Assembly (NCBI GenBank): GCA_964653045.1
Contig: CAZZBW010000031.1
Span: 1-6,272, forward strand
Length of the DNA: 6,272 nucleotides
Direction of reading: 5' to 3'
Origin: DAOOPX01 sp964653045
Lineage (GTDB): Bacteria; Patescibacteriota; Microgenomatia; UBA1400; PJMF01
A program made the translations under genes and the position numbers. The notes under the pieces are model-generated. The model saw nothing but the letters and a program-made list of their open reading frames with translations, was not told the DNA's origin and made no database searches. Positions 1 through 4,718 of this stretch are shown here, piece by piece; position 1 is the first letter of the stretch; each line of letters starts with the position of its first letter.

Positions 1-5
1 TTTTG

Positions 6-1100
6 TTAAATACTTATTGTTTCTGTTATCTCAAGTAAGCGAGTCTGGTTGAGGTCGCGGATCGCGACCTCAACCACAGCTGCTTTATTTATATTGATTA
101 ATTTTTTCAACCAAGCTTGGACCTGTGAGTACCACTCGATAATCAACACGTTGCCGGGTTTTAATAACTGTTCAAACTCCAATTTGTTGAACACTGCTTC
201 TGAGTCGACCTTCCATACGTCAGCGTGATAGAGCATACCTATTAGCTGGTTTTTACCAAAGCGGTACTCTTCAATATACGAGTAAGTAGGCGAGACGATG
301 GGCGCGCTGATTTGCAAGTACTCGGCAATGCCCTGAGCAAACACAGTTTTGCCCGCTCCCAGCGGACCATTTAAACCAAAGATCAGCACACCATGCTTGA
401 GTTTGTCTTGATGTTTTAGCAACAACTTACCCGCTATTTTCTTAGTTTCATCAACGTTAGCAGATCTCAAACTCGTTGTTGGTTTTGAAGCTATCTCTAT
501 TTGTCCCTGACGAAACACCACCGGCGTGGAGTGGGTAGTATCAATCACGGTTGAGGGTGGATTGACGGGTAGTTGTCCCGCATCGATAATTAAATCGATC
601 AGGTTTTGTTGCTTTTTTGATAATCTATCAAGTAAATCGGGGACAGAGTACGGTCTTTTTTTGCCCGAAGCATTAGCTGAAGTAGCAGTTATTGGTTGTC
701 CAAGCATCTTGATCAGCTCCAACAGCATCGGGTAATCAGGAATTCTCACTCCGAGGGTGCCGAACTCAGACTCCACTTCCGCAGCCACTTTGTGTTTTCC
801 TGTTGATACTACAGTAACTGGTCCAGGTAGAAACTGTTGATAGAGAGTTTTTGCCTGCTCATTTACCTCAACATATTTTTCCGCCATGTCTTTGCAGCAA
901 ACTGCTATCGATAGCGGTTTGCCCTGGCGGCGAGCTTTATACTTAAGCAATTTGTTGACCGCATCTTGATCAGTTGCTATCACTCCGGCTCCATACGTCG
1001 TCTCGGTGGGAAAAATGATCAGACCACCGCTTTGAAGAACTTCTATGGCTTGTTTAATCACTGTTTCTATTGATAGTTTACTGAGGTCAAGTACTTGCAT
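6..1100 (-). CDS. tsaC-tsaE: TsaC-TsaE fusion: threonylcarbamoyl-AMP synthase joined to t6A ATPase subunit
   Basis: This 364-residue protein joins two enzymes of tRNA t6A37 synthesis. Residues ~10-203 are a YrdC/Sua5 (TsaC) domain, which makes threonylcarbamoyl-AMP from threonine, bicarbonate and ATP. Visible motifs are FPTETTYGAG (30-39), the K/R-rich KARRQGKPLS (55-64), LPGPVTVV (91-98), VRIPDYP (118-124), ATSANASG (139-146) and STVID (183-187). A linker of roughly 15 residues leads to a TsaE domain (~215-364), the P-loop ATPase partner of TsaD-TsaB. It carries Walker A GPLGAGKT (245-252), SPTYSY (270-275), HADVW (292-296, the HxDxY-like motif) and IIEWY (320-324). Both halves look intact; neither is obviously degraded. 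E. coli encodes them as separate genes. The start is the only sensible ATG before the YrdC domain; there is no Shine-Dalgarno, and a TATAAT lies 9 bases upstream, so the mRNA may be leaderless. Domain calls are firm; functional coupling is inference. Confidence 0.93.
   Translation of the reverse strand: MQVLDLSKLSIETVIKQAIEVLQSGGLIIFPTETTYGAGVIATDQDAVNKLLKYKARRQGKPLSIAVCCKDMAEKYVEVNEQAKTLYQQFLPGPVTVVSTGKHKVAAEVESEFGTLGVRIPDYPMLLELIKMLGQPITATSANASGKKRPYSVPDLLDRLSKKQQNLIDLIIDAGQLPVNPPSTVIDTTHSTPVVFRQGQIEIASKPTTSLRSANVDETKKIAGKLLLKHQDKLKHGVLIFGLNGPLGAGKTVFAQGIAEYLQISAPIVSPTYSYIEEYRFGKNQLIGMLYHADVWKVDSEAVFNKLEFEQLLKPGNVLIIEWYSQVQAWLKKLININKAAVVEVAIRDLNQTRLLEITETISI
46..76. repeat. 14-bp perfect inverted repeat inside the TsaE coding region
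   Basis: TGGTTGAGGTCGCG at 46-59 is exactly reverse-complemented by 63-76, leaving only GAT (60-62) between the arms. In the tsaC-tsaE mRNA this is a 14-bp, GC-rich hairpin about 40 bases before the stop codon, coding for roughly VVEVAIRDLN. It is followed by no U-run, so it is not a standard terminator. Confidence 0.9.
897..922. repeat. 26-bp near-perfect palindrome in the TsaC coding region
   Basis: The sequence is symmetric about 909/910. Twelve of 13 base pairs match, with the single exception at 903/916. The core GCTATCGATAGC is perfect and is flanked by GCAAAC and GTTTGC. It encodes the conserved KPLSIAV stretch of the YrdC domain, so protein constraint and DNA symmetry coincide here. 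Confidence 0.85.
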
Positions 1101-1109
1101 GGCTTGGGT

Positions 1110-1115
1110 ATTATA
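1110..1115 (-). promoter_or_regulatory. -10 box for the tsaC-tsaE gene
   Basis: Read on the minus strand this is a perfect TATAAT. It ends 9 bases before the ATG at 1100, so the expected transcription start (~1103) leaves a leader of about 3 bases. No good -35 hexamer is seen 16-18 bases upstream. The upstream region overlaps the -10 box of the divergent gene. Confidence 0.55.
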
Positions 1116-1126
1116 AACTGAAGGTC

Positions 1127-1135
1127 TGATATAAT
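1127..1135 (+). promoter_or_regulatory. Extended -10 promoter for the 101-residue gene
   Basis: TGATATAAT is a textbook extended -10 (TGN followed by a perfect TATAAT). The -35 region (GGTATT at 1107-1112) is poor, as is common with extended -10 promoters. The predicted start near 1142 gives a leader of only about 9 bases with no Shine-Dalgarno before ATG 1151. Confidence 0.6.
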
Positions 1136-1150
1136 CTTTTTTAGATACCT

Positions 1151-1456
1151 ATGTCAGTCCAAGCCAACTCACAAATTCAACTACTGATTCGCACGCGAGA
1201 ATTAAGTGCTCTTCGAGGGCTACTCAGTTATTTAGATTCTTTACCACCTACCCAGCGCAACATGTGGCTGGGAGAAAACGTCGACACTTTGACCCGAGCA
1301 TTTTCTTTGTTTGTGGAAATGTCCAATCGCACTTTGGATCACGTTAGTACCGATATGGAAAGCATTAAGCTTTCTTCGGAATTAATCAACGGACTTAAAG
1401 AGACAGAAGACATGGTCGAGAAGATTTTGTCTCAGGGTCACCAACTGCGTAGCTAG
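1151..1456 (+). CDS. Hypothetical small helical protein (101 residues)
   Basis: I do not recognise this protein. It is 101 residues, soluble, without signal peptide, membrane segment or cysteine. Residues 6-30 and 40-100 look almost entirely helical, separated by LPPTQRNMW (31-39). The C-terminal half (SIKLSSELINGLKETEDMVEKIL) has amphipathic heptad-like spacing and could pair with a partner. A good extended -10 lies just upstream, but there is no Shine-Dalgarno. The gene ends in TAG followed in frame by TAG, TGA and TAG. The SPFH gene starts 20 bases after it, so the two may be co-expressed, although the SPFH gene also has its own -10-like element. The clean frame, the upstream promoter and the tight fit between neighbours support a real gene; the function is unknown. 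Confidence 0.75.
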   Translation: MSVQANSQIQLLIRTRELSALRGLLSYLDSLPPTQRNMWLGENVDTLTRAFSLFVEMSNRTLDHVSTDMESIKLSSELINGLKETEDMVEKILSQGHQLRS

Positions 1457-1459
1457 TAG

Positions 1460-1468
1460 TGATAGAAT
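1460..1468 (+). promoter_or_regulatory. Possible extended -10 promoter for the SPFH gene
   Basis: TGATAGAAT (TGN plus TAGAAT, 5/6 to consensus) lies 8 bases before the ATG at 1477, giving a predicted start at ~1475 and a 2-base leader. It overlaps the tandem stop codons of the preceding gene. The -35 region is unconvincing. Confidence 0.4.
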
Positions 1469-1476
1469 AAGCACAT

Positions 1477-2154
1477 ATGGAGTTTGATCGCTTGGTTGTT
1501 TCCTTTTTGGTTGATGAAGTTGTAGGTGGGTTTTTTATTAGTGTTCCACCTGGGCACGTGGCTTGTGTTTATGATCGAGGTCGAGGGGTGTTGCCCAAAG
1601 TTTGGGGACCCGGATTGCATTTCAAAATTCCGTTTTGGCAGATCGCCAAGCTTTTCAACGCCCAAATTCTCGAGTACTCAATCAAAGATGGTTTCGATCA
1701 CACCGGTAACAAAGATGCGCTTGGCGATCTGCCGATTGAGGCAACTACCAAGGATGGTCGAAACGTGACCATTGAAGGCTCGGTGATGTTCCGGATTGAC
1801 AAAAAGAATGCTCCAGAGCTTTGGGAAAATATTGGTGAACACATGGTGTCCAAGATTGTCCGACCGATCTCGCGTAGCAAAATTGCCACCACTTTTTCTG
1901 AGTTGACTCTGGATCAAATTCAACACTATCGTGAACAAGTTGAAGAAAAAATTAAGCTTGAATTACAAAAATCATTTGAGTATCGTGGGATAAATTGTGA
2001 AGGCTTTCTTCTCTCGACTGTTAAAGCCATTGATTCTAACAAACATGAGACACTGGTAGTCGAGCACCCAATTGAGAGCAGCCACACTCCCCAACCAACT
2101 GGAGTCACTAAGCAAGCAGATCCTACTGAGCAGACTGTATTCCACCATTCCTAA
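1477..2154 (+). CDS. SPFH/band-7 (prohibitin-like) domain protein, short form
   Basis: A 225-residue protein of the SPFH (stomatin/prohibitin/flotillin/HflK-C) superfamily, which usually forms membrane-bound oligomeric rings. The diagnostic start of the domain is present: VPPGHVACVYDRG (23-35) and GPGLHFKIPFW (44-54). It is followed by the beta-rich core, with the TKDGRNVTIEGSVMFRID strand pair (91-108), and by the helix HYREQVEEKIKLELQKSF (150-167) leading to GINCEGFLLSTVKAI. Unusually, there is no convincing N-terminal membrane anchor: residues 6-22 are mildly hydrophobic but interrupted by D13 and E14. The long C-terminal coiled coil of flotillins is also absent, replaced by a polar His/Pro/Thr-rich tail (198-225). 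An in-frame stop (TAA at 1468) fixes 1477 as the first possible ATG. There is no Shine-Dalgarno. It sits directly upstream of groESL but is probably transcribed separately from it. Confidence 0.85.
   Translation: MEFDRLVVSFLVDEVVGGFFISVPPGHVACVYDRGRGVLPKVWGPGLHFKIPFWQIAKLFNAQILEYSIKDGFDHTGNKDALGDLPIEATTKDGRNVTIEGSVMFRIDKKNAPELWENIGEHMVSKIVRPISRSKIATTFSELTLDQIQHYREQVEEKIKLELQKSFEYRGINCEGFLLSTVKAIDSNKHETLVVEHPIESSHTPQPTGVTKQADPTEQTVFHHS
1637..1733. repeat. 15-bp perfect inverted repeat within the SPFH gene (67-bp spacer)
   Basis: GGCAGATCGCCAAGC (1637-1651) recurs as its exact reverse complement at 1719-1733. The arms encode parts of FWQIAKLF and DALGDLPI, unrelated peptide segments in the SPFH domain. 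The 67-base interval contains no other obvious element. Confidence 0.85.
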
Positions 2155-2181
2155 ACCTGGAATACTGCGTGGTAGAATTTT
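2137..2181 (+). terminator. Weak candidate terminator at the end of the SPFH gene
   Basis: GTATTCCA (2137-2144) pairs with TGGAATAC (2158-2165), with the SPFH stop codon in the loop. An alternative fold pairs CCAC (2142-2145) with GTGG (2169-2172) and ATTCC with GGAAT, and is followed by TTTT at 2178-2181. The U-run is short and the stem imperfect, so termination is uncertain. Confidence 0.3.
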
Positions 2182-2185
2182 CCAG

Positions 2186-2214
2186 TTGACAAACAATTAG
2201 CACTCGCATATCAT
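2186..2214 (+). promoter_or_regulatory. groESL promoter, sigma-70 type
   Basis: A perfect -35 TTGACA (2186-2191) and a -10 TATCAT (2209-2214, 5/6 to consensus) are separated by exactly 17 bp, making this the best promoter in the window. The expected start is near 2221, giving a leader of ~80 bases before groES. The first CIRCE-like element covers the spacer, the -10 and the start site. Confidence 0.85.
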
Positions 2215-2223
2215 CACTGCTGA
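2197..2223 (+). promoter_or_regulatory. CIRCE-like HrcA operator 1
   Basis: The left arm is an exact TTAGCACTC (2197-2205), followed by the canonical 9-base spacer and CACTGCTGA (2215-2223), which matches 6 of 9 bases of GAGTGCTAA. In total 15 of 18 arm bases match the CIRCE consensus. It overlaps the -10, as expected for HrcA repression of a heat-shock chaperonin operon. Confidence 0.75.
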
Positions 2224-2227
2224 ATTC

Positions 2228-2254
2228 TTAGCAGAACAATTTCTAGTTTGCTAA
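2228..2254 (+). promoter_or_regulatory. Second, degenerate CIRCE-like element in the groESL leader
   Basis: TTAGCAGAA (2228-2236), exactly 9 bases, then GTTTGCTAA (2246-2254): 13 of 18 arm bases match CIRCE, with the right spacing. It begins 31 bp after the first element and lies wholly in the predicted 5' leader, where it can also fold as a hairpin (TTAGCA/TGCTAA plus AAC/GTT with one bulged G). Confidence 0.5.
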
Positions 2255-2286
2255 CTACTTGAGTAATTTTATCAATCAAATCAAGA

Positions 2287-2294
2287 GAAAGGAG
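2287..2294 (+). promoter_or_regulatory. Ribosome binding site that sets the groES start
   Basis: GAAAGGAG lies 6 bases before ATG 2301. It rules out the upstream in-frame TTG at 2259, which has no such site and would add a 14-residue extension unlike GroES. Confidence 0.85.
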
Positions 2295-2300
2295 TGGATA

Positions 2301-2609
2301 ATGACCACCATCAATATTAATCAAGTAAAACCTTTGCCAGGCTATGTTTTAGTCGAGCCGGCTAAAGGACAGAAGCAGACTGCATCGGGCATCTATTTGC
2401 CAGACAGTAGTGAGGATAAACCTCAACATGGCAAGGTGCTTGCCTGCGGAGAGGCAATTTGGGAGAGCGGAGTTAAAGAAATCAAATGTCCAGTGAAAAA
2501 AGGCGACAGCGTCATCTACAAAAAATGGGGTGGCAACGACTTTAAGGTTGGTGATGTAGAGTACCAATTTTTGAAATTTGAAGATGTTTTAGCCGTGATC
2601 GGCAAATAA
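2301..2609 (+). CDS. groES: GroES co-chaperonin (Cpn10)
   Basis: A 102-residue Cpn10, close to the usual ~95-100. It forms the heptameric lid on GroEL and controls substrate encapsulation in the cytoplasm. The N-terminal strand VKPLPGYVLVEP (9-20) is the family signature. The mobile loop that docks on GroEL spans about 22-38 and contains SGIYLP (29-34), whose hydrophobic IYL takes the place of the IVL tripeptide of E. coli. GKVLACG (44-50) and VKKGDSVIYKKWGG (65-78) follow, then DVEYQFLKFEDVLAVI at the C-terminus. The roof segment (51-64) includes an unusual W54 and C63. The start is set by the GAAAGGAG site. groEL follows after 40 bases. The operon is preceded by a strong promoter with CIRCE-like operators, so heat-shock control by HrcA is likely. 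Confidence 0.96.
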   Translation: MTTININQVKPLPGYVLVEPAKGQKQTASGIYLPDSSEDKPQHGKVLACGEAIWESGVKEIKCPVKKGDSVIYKKWGGNDFKVGDVEYQFLKFEDVLAVIGK

Positions 2610-2649
2610 TTAGTAATTATTAGTTAAGAATATTTCGAAAGGATGAATT

Positions 2650-4275
2650 ATGGCAGCTAAACAACTAATGTTTTCTGACGATGCCCGACAAAAAATGTTG
2701 GCGGGCATTAATAAACTCGCCGCGGCCGTGGTGACCACTCTTGGTCCCAAAGGCCGGAATGTGGCGATTGATCGCTCTTGGGGCGCGCCCAACGTCATTC
2801 ACGACGGAGTCAGCGTTGCCAAAGAGATTACGCTAGAAGACAAGTTTGAGAACATGGGCGCGCAACTGGTCAAAGAGGCCGCATCCAAAACTAATGATAT
2901 GACCGGAGACGGTACCACGACCGCCACTCTTTTGGCTCAACACATTGCCAGCAAAGGCATGAAATATGTCACTGCCGGCACCAACCCAATGATCATGAAG
3001 CGCGGAATTGATCGCGCGGTTGAGGCAGTTGTTGCTGAACTGAGACGCTTAGCCAAGCCCGTCAAAGAAGAAGACTGGGAGAAAGTAGCAACCATCTCAG
3101 CACAAAACGAGCTGATCGGCAAAAAAATAGCCGAGGCAATGAAGCTAGTGGGTAAAGATGGGGTGGTGGAGGTAGAGGAGGGTAAAACCTTGGATATCAC
3201 TATCGAGCATAAAGATGGGATGGAGTTTGACAAAGGTTACGCTTCGCCTTACTTCGTCACTGACGCTGACCACATGGAATCAGTAATCGAGAGTCCCCAC
3301 ATTTTGGTGACCGATTACAAAATCAGCAGTATTCAGGATATGTTGCCGTTTTTGGAAAAATTTATGACGATCAGCAAAAACTTGGTGCTGATCGCTGATG
3401 ATGTCGAGGGCGAAGCTCTAACCACCCTGGTAGTCAACAAACTACGCGGTACTTTCAACGTGTTAGCAGTCAAGGCGCCCGGGTTTGGAGACAGGCGTAA
3501 AGCGATGTTGCAAGACATTGCTGTCTTGACCGGTGCTAACTACATTTCTCAGGAAACCGGGCGCCAACTTAAGGATGTCACAATCGAAGATTTAGGTCGA
3601 GCAGACTCAATTCGTTCTTCCAAAGATGCCACCCGAATTGTGGGTGGTAAAGGCAAGCAGCGTGATATCGATGGTCGAGTAGCTCAAATCGAAGCCGAGA
3701 TCGAAGTTTCTACTTCCGACTTCGACATCGAGAAGCTCGAAGAGCGCAAAGCCAAGCTCACTGGTGGGGTGGCTGTAATCCAGGTAGGTGCGTCAACCGA
3801 GATCGAGATGAAGAATCTCCAAGAACGGGTCAAAGATGCCAAAGGTGCAACCAAAGCAGCAATCGAGGAAGGAATCATTCCTGGAGGCGGTGTGACTCTG
3901 ATTCGCGCCTCTAAAGTATTGGATAAACTCAAGGCTGATTCCGAAGACGAGCAGACTGGGATTAATTTAATCAAGCAGATCGCCCAAGAGCCTTTGCGAA
4001 TGCTAGCAATTAATTCTGGACAAGATGCAGGCTATGTGCTGTATCAAGTGATGAATCAGTCCAGCCCTACCTATGGCTTTAACGCCTTGACCAATGAGTT
4101 TGGTGATCTAGTCAAAGATGGCGTGATAGAGCCGGCTAAGGTGGCAATCGTGGCACTACAGAATGCCGCTAGTGTGGGTTCAATGATTCTGACCACAGAG
4201 TGTTTGATCACCGACGTTCCCGAGCCAGAAAAGCCAGGAATGCCACCAGGTGGCGGCATGGGTGGAATGATGTAA
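2650..4275 (+). CDS. groEL: GroEL chaperonin (Cpn60, 60 kDa)
   Basis: A full-length 541-residue group I chaperonin that forms the double heptameric ring folding proteins with GroES and ATP. The ATP site is intact: TTLGPKGRNV (29-38), D52 in HDGVSVAKEI, GDGTTTAT (86-93, with catalytic D87), and the intermediate-domain D396 in RVKDAKGATKAA followed by GIIPGGGV (408-415). The apical domain (~190-375) includes the GroES/substrate-binding region around YKISSIQDMLPFLE (223-236) and the APGFGDRRKAML signature (276-287). The protein ends in a Gly/Met-rich tail (PGGGMGGMM), typical of bacterial GroEL, which projects into the cavity. Start: ATG 2650 with GAAAGGA (2637-2643) six bases upstream. It is cotranscribed with groES and followed by a strong terminator. 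No anomalies were seen. Confidence 0.98.
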   Translation: MAAKQLMFSDDARQKMLAGINKLAAAVVTTLGPKGRNVAIDRSWGAPNVIHDGVSVAKEITLEDKFENMGAQLVKEAASKTNDMTGDGTTTATLLAQHIASKGMKYVTAGTNPMIMKRGIDRAVEAVVAELRRLAKPVKEEDWEKVATISAQNELIGKKIAEAMKLVGKDGVVEVEEGKTLDITIEHKDGMEFDKGYASPYFVTDADHMESVIESPHILVTDYKISSIQDMLPFLEKFMTISKNLVLIADDVEGEALTTLVVNKLRGTFNVLAVKAPGFGDRRKAMLQDIAVLTGANYISQETGRQLKDVTIEDLGRADSIRSSKDATRIVGGKGKQRDIDGRVAQIEAEIEVSTSDFDIEKLEERKAKLTGGVAVIQVGASTEIEMKNLQERVKDAKGATKAAIEEGIIPGGGVTLIRASKVLDKLKADSEDEQTGINLIKQIAQEPLRMLAINSGQDAGYVLYQVMNQSSPTYGFNALTNEFGDLVKDGVIEPAKVAIVALQNAASVGSMILTTECLITDVPEPEKPGMPPGGGMGGMM

Positions 4276-4295
4276 TATTGTCGGTTTAAGTAATG

Positions 4296-4320
4296 TCACC
4301 TTGAGCTTGTCGAAGGGTGA
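4296..4320. repeat. REP-like intergenic palindrome
   Basis: TCACC (4296-4300) and GGTGA (4316-4320) flank the core TTGAGCTTGTCGAAG, with further TT/AA pairing inside. From memory, closely similar TGAGCTTGTCGAAGG palindromes recur between genes in many environmental bacterial genomes. It sits between the groEL stop and the terminator and may add a 3' hairpin to the mRNA. Confidence 0.6.
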
Positions 4321-4339
4321 TGAGGCGTAATACTAAATT

Positions 4340-4402
4340 AGCCCCCCTCCTTCGTCCCGCCTTCGTCAAGGACTTCGGCGGGACTTCGGAGGGGGGCTTT
4401 TT
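4340..4402 (+). terminator. Strong intrinsic terminator of groESL
   Basis: AGCCCCCCTCC (4340-4350) pairs perfectly with GGAGGGGGGCT (4388-4398) and is followed by TTTTT (4398-4402) and another TTTT after one G. Inside, GTCCCGCC (4354-4361) pairs with GGCGGGAC (4377-4384), and GTC (4365-4367) with GAC (4371-4373). The three stems are separated by two identical TTC/TTC internal loops. On the minus strand no U-run follows the stem, so it acts in the plus direction. Confidence 0.92.
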
Positions 4403-4417
4403 GTTTTCTCATCGCTA

Positions 4418-4446
4418 TTGACAACATACACCATGTTTTGTAATAT
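4418..4446 (+). promoter_or_regulatory. Promoter of the toxin-antitoxin unit
   Basis: A perfect -35 TTGACA (4418-4423), a 17-bp spacer and TAATAT (4441-4446, 4/6); TATATA at 4444-4449 is an alternative -10. Either choice puts the start at 4453-4456, at or within 3 bases of the antitoxin ATG, so the message should be essentially leaderless. Confidence 0.65.
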
Positions 4447-4455
4447 ATACACCAT
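4426..4455 (+). promoter_or_regulatory. Probable autoregulatory operator: two ATACACCAT direct repeats
   Basis: ATACACCAT occurs at 4426-4434 and again at 4447-4455, 21 bp apart (two helical turns, same DNA face). The copies bracket the -10 and the second abuts the start codon. Ribbon-helix-helix antitoxins commonly bind paired short repeats over their own promoter, so these are the likely binding sites. Confidence 0.6.
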
Positions 4456-4713
4456 ATGCAAAGATACCAAGTATATTTAGAACCAAAATCAGTTGCTGTT
4501 TTCGACCAAACAGCTCAAATGACAGGAGTTACTAGATCAAAAATCATTCAACAAATGGTAGACATCATGGCTCTACGTTTCTCAGCACAACTAGACATAA
4601 AAGACGTTGCGTCCAAAAAAAACATTTTGTCTTTTGCTGGAATTATTAAATATCCAAAGTCTAAGAAAAATGATTGGTCGACTCGTCCTGACAACTTGTA
4701 TTTTGGAGTTTAA
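4456..4713 (+). CDS. Ribbon-helix-helix antitoxin (VapB/CopG-like)
   Basis: An 85-residue protein with a ribbon-helix-helix DNA-binding domain at the N-terminus: strand RYQVYLEP (3-10), helix A (~11-22), the turn TGVTRS (23-28) and helix B SKIIQQMVDIMAL (28-40). Residues ~44-85 form the toxin-neutralising tail, with SFAGIIKYPKS (59-69) and DNLYFGV (79-85) resembling the C-terminal segments of antitoxins that wrap around PIN toxins. Its stop lies 5 bases before the toxin ATG, the classic antitoxin-toxin order. The ATG has no Shine-Dalgarno and an in-frame stop at 4441 prevents an upstream start. The gene is visibly richer in A/T than groEL, which fits acquisition by transfer. Partner and autoregulation are inferred from context; the fold assignment is from the sequence pattern. 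Confidence 0.82.
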   Translation: MQRYQVYLEPKSVAVFDQTAQMTGVTRSKIIQQMVDIMALRFSAQLDIKDVASKKNILSFAGIIKYPKSKKNDWSTRPDNLYFGV

Positions 4714-4718
4714 AAAAT

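Noticed and set aside
111..120. 10-bp palindrome CCAAGCTTGG in tsaC-tsaE
   Set aside because: Several 10-bp palindromes are expected by chance in 6 kb.
2259..2300. N-terminal extension of groES from an upstream TTG
   Set aside because: The extension is unlike GroES, and the GAAAGGAG site plus ATG 2301 gives the family-typical start.
2937..3233. 98-residue minus-strand open frame within groEL
   Set aside because: Low-complexity Ser/Thr-rich antisense shadow of a highly conserved gene; no start signals.
3368..3394. 9-bp inverted repeat CGATCAGCA/TGCTGATCG in groEL
   Set aside because: A 9-bp arm with a 9-base loop is expected about once by chance in a window this size; kept only as weak support for the inverted-repeat pattern.
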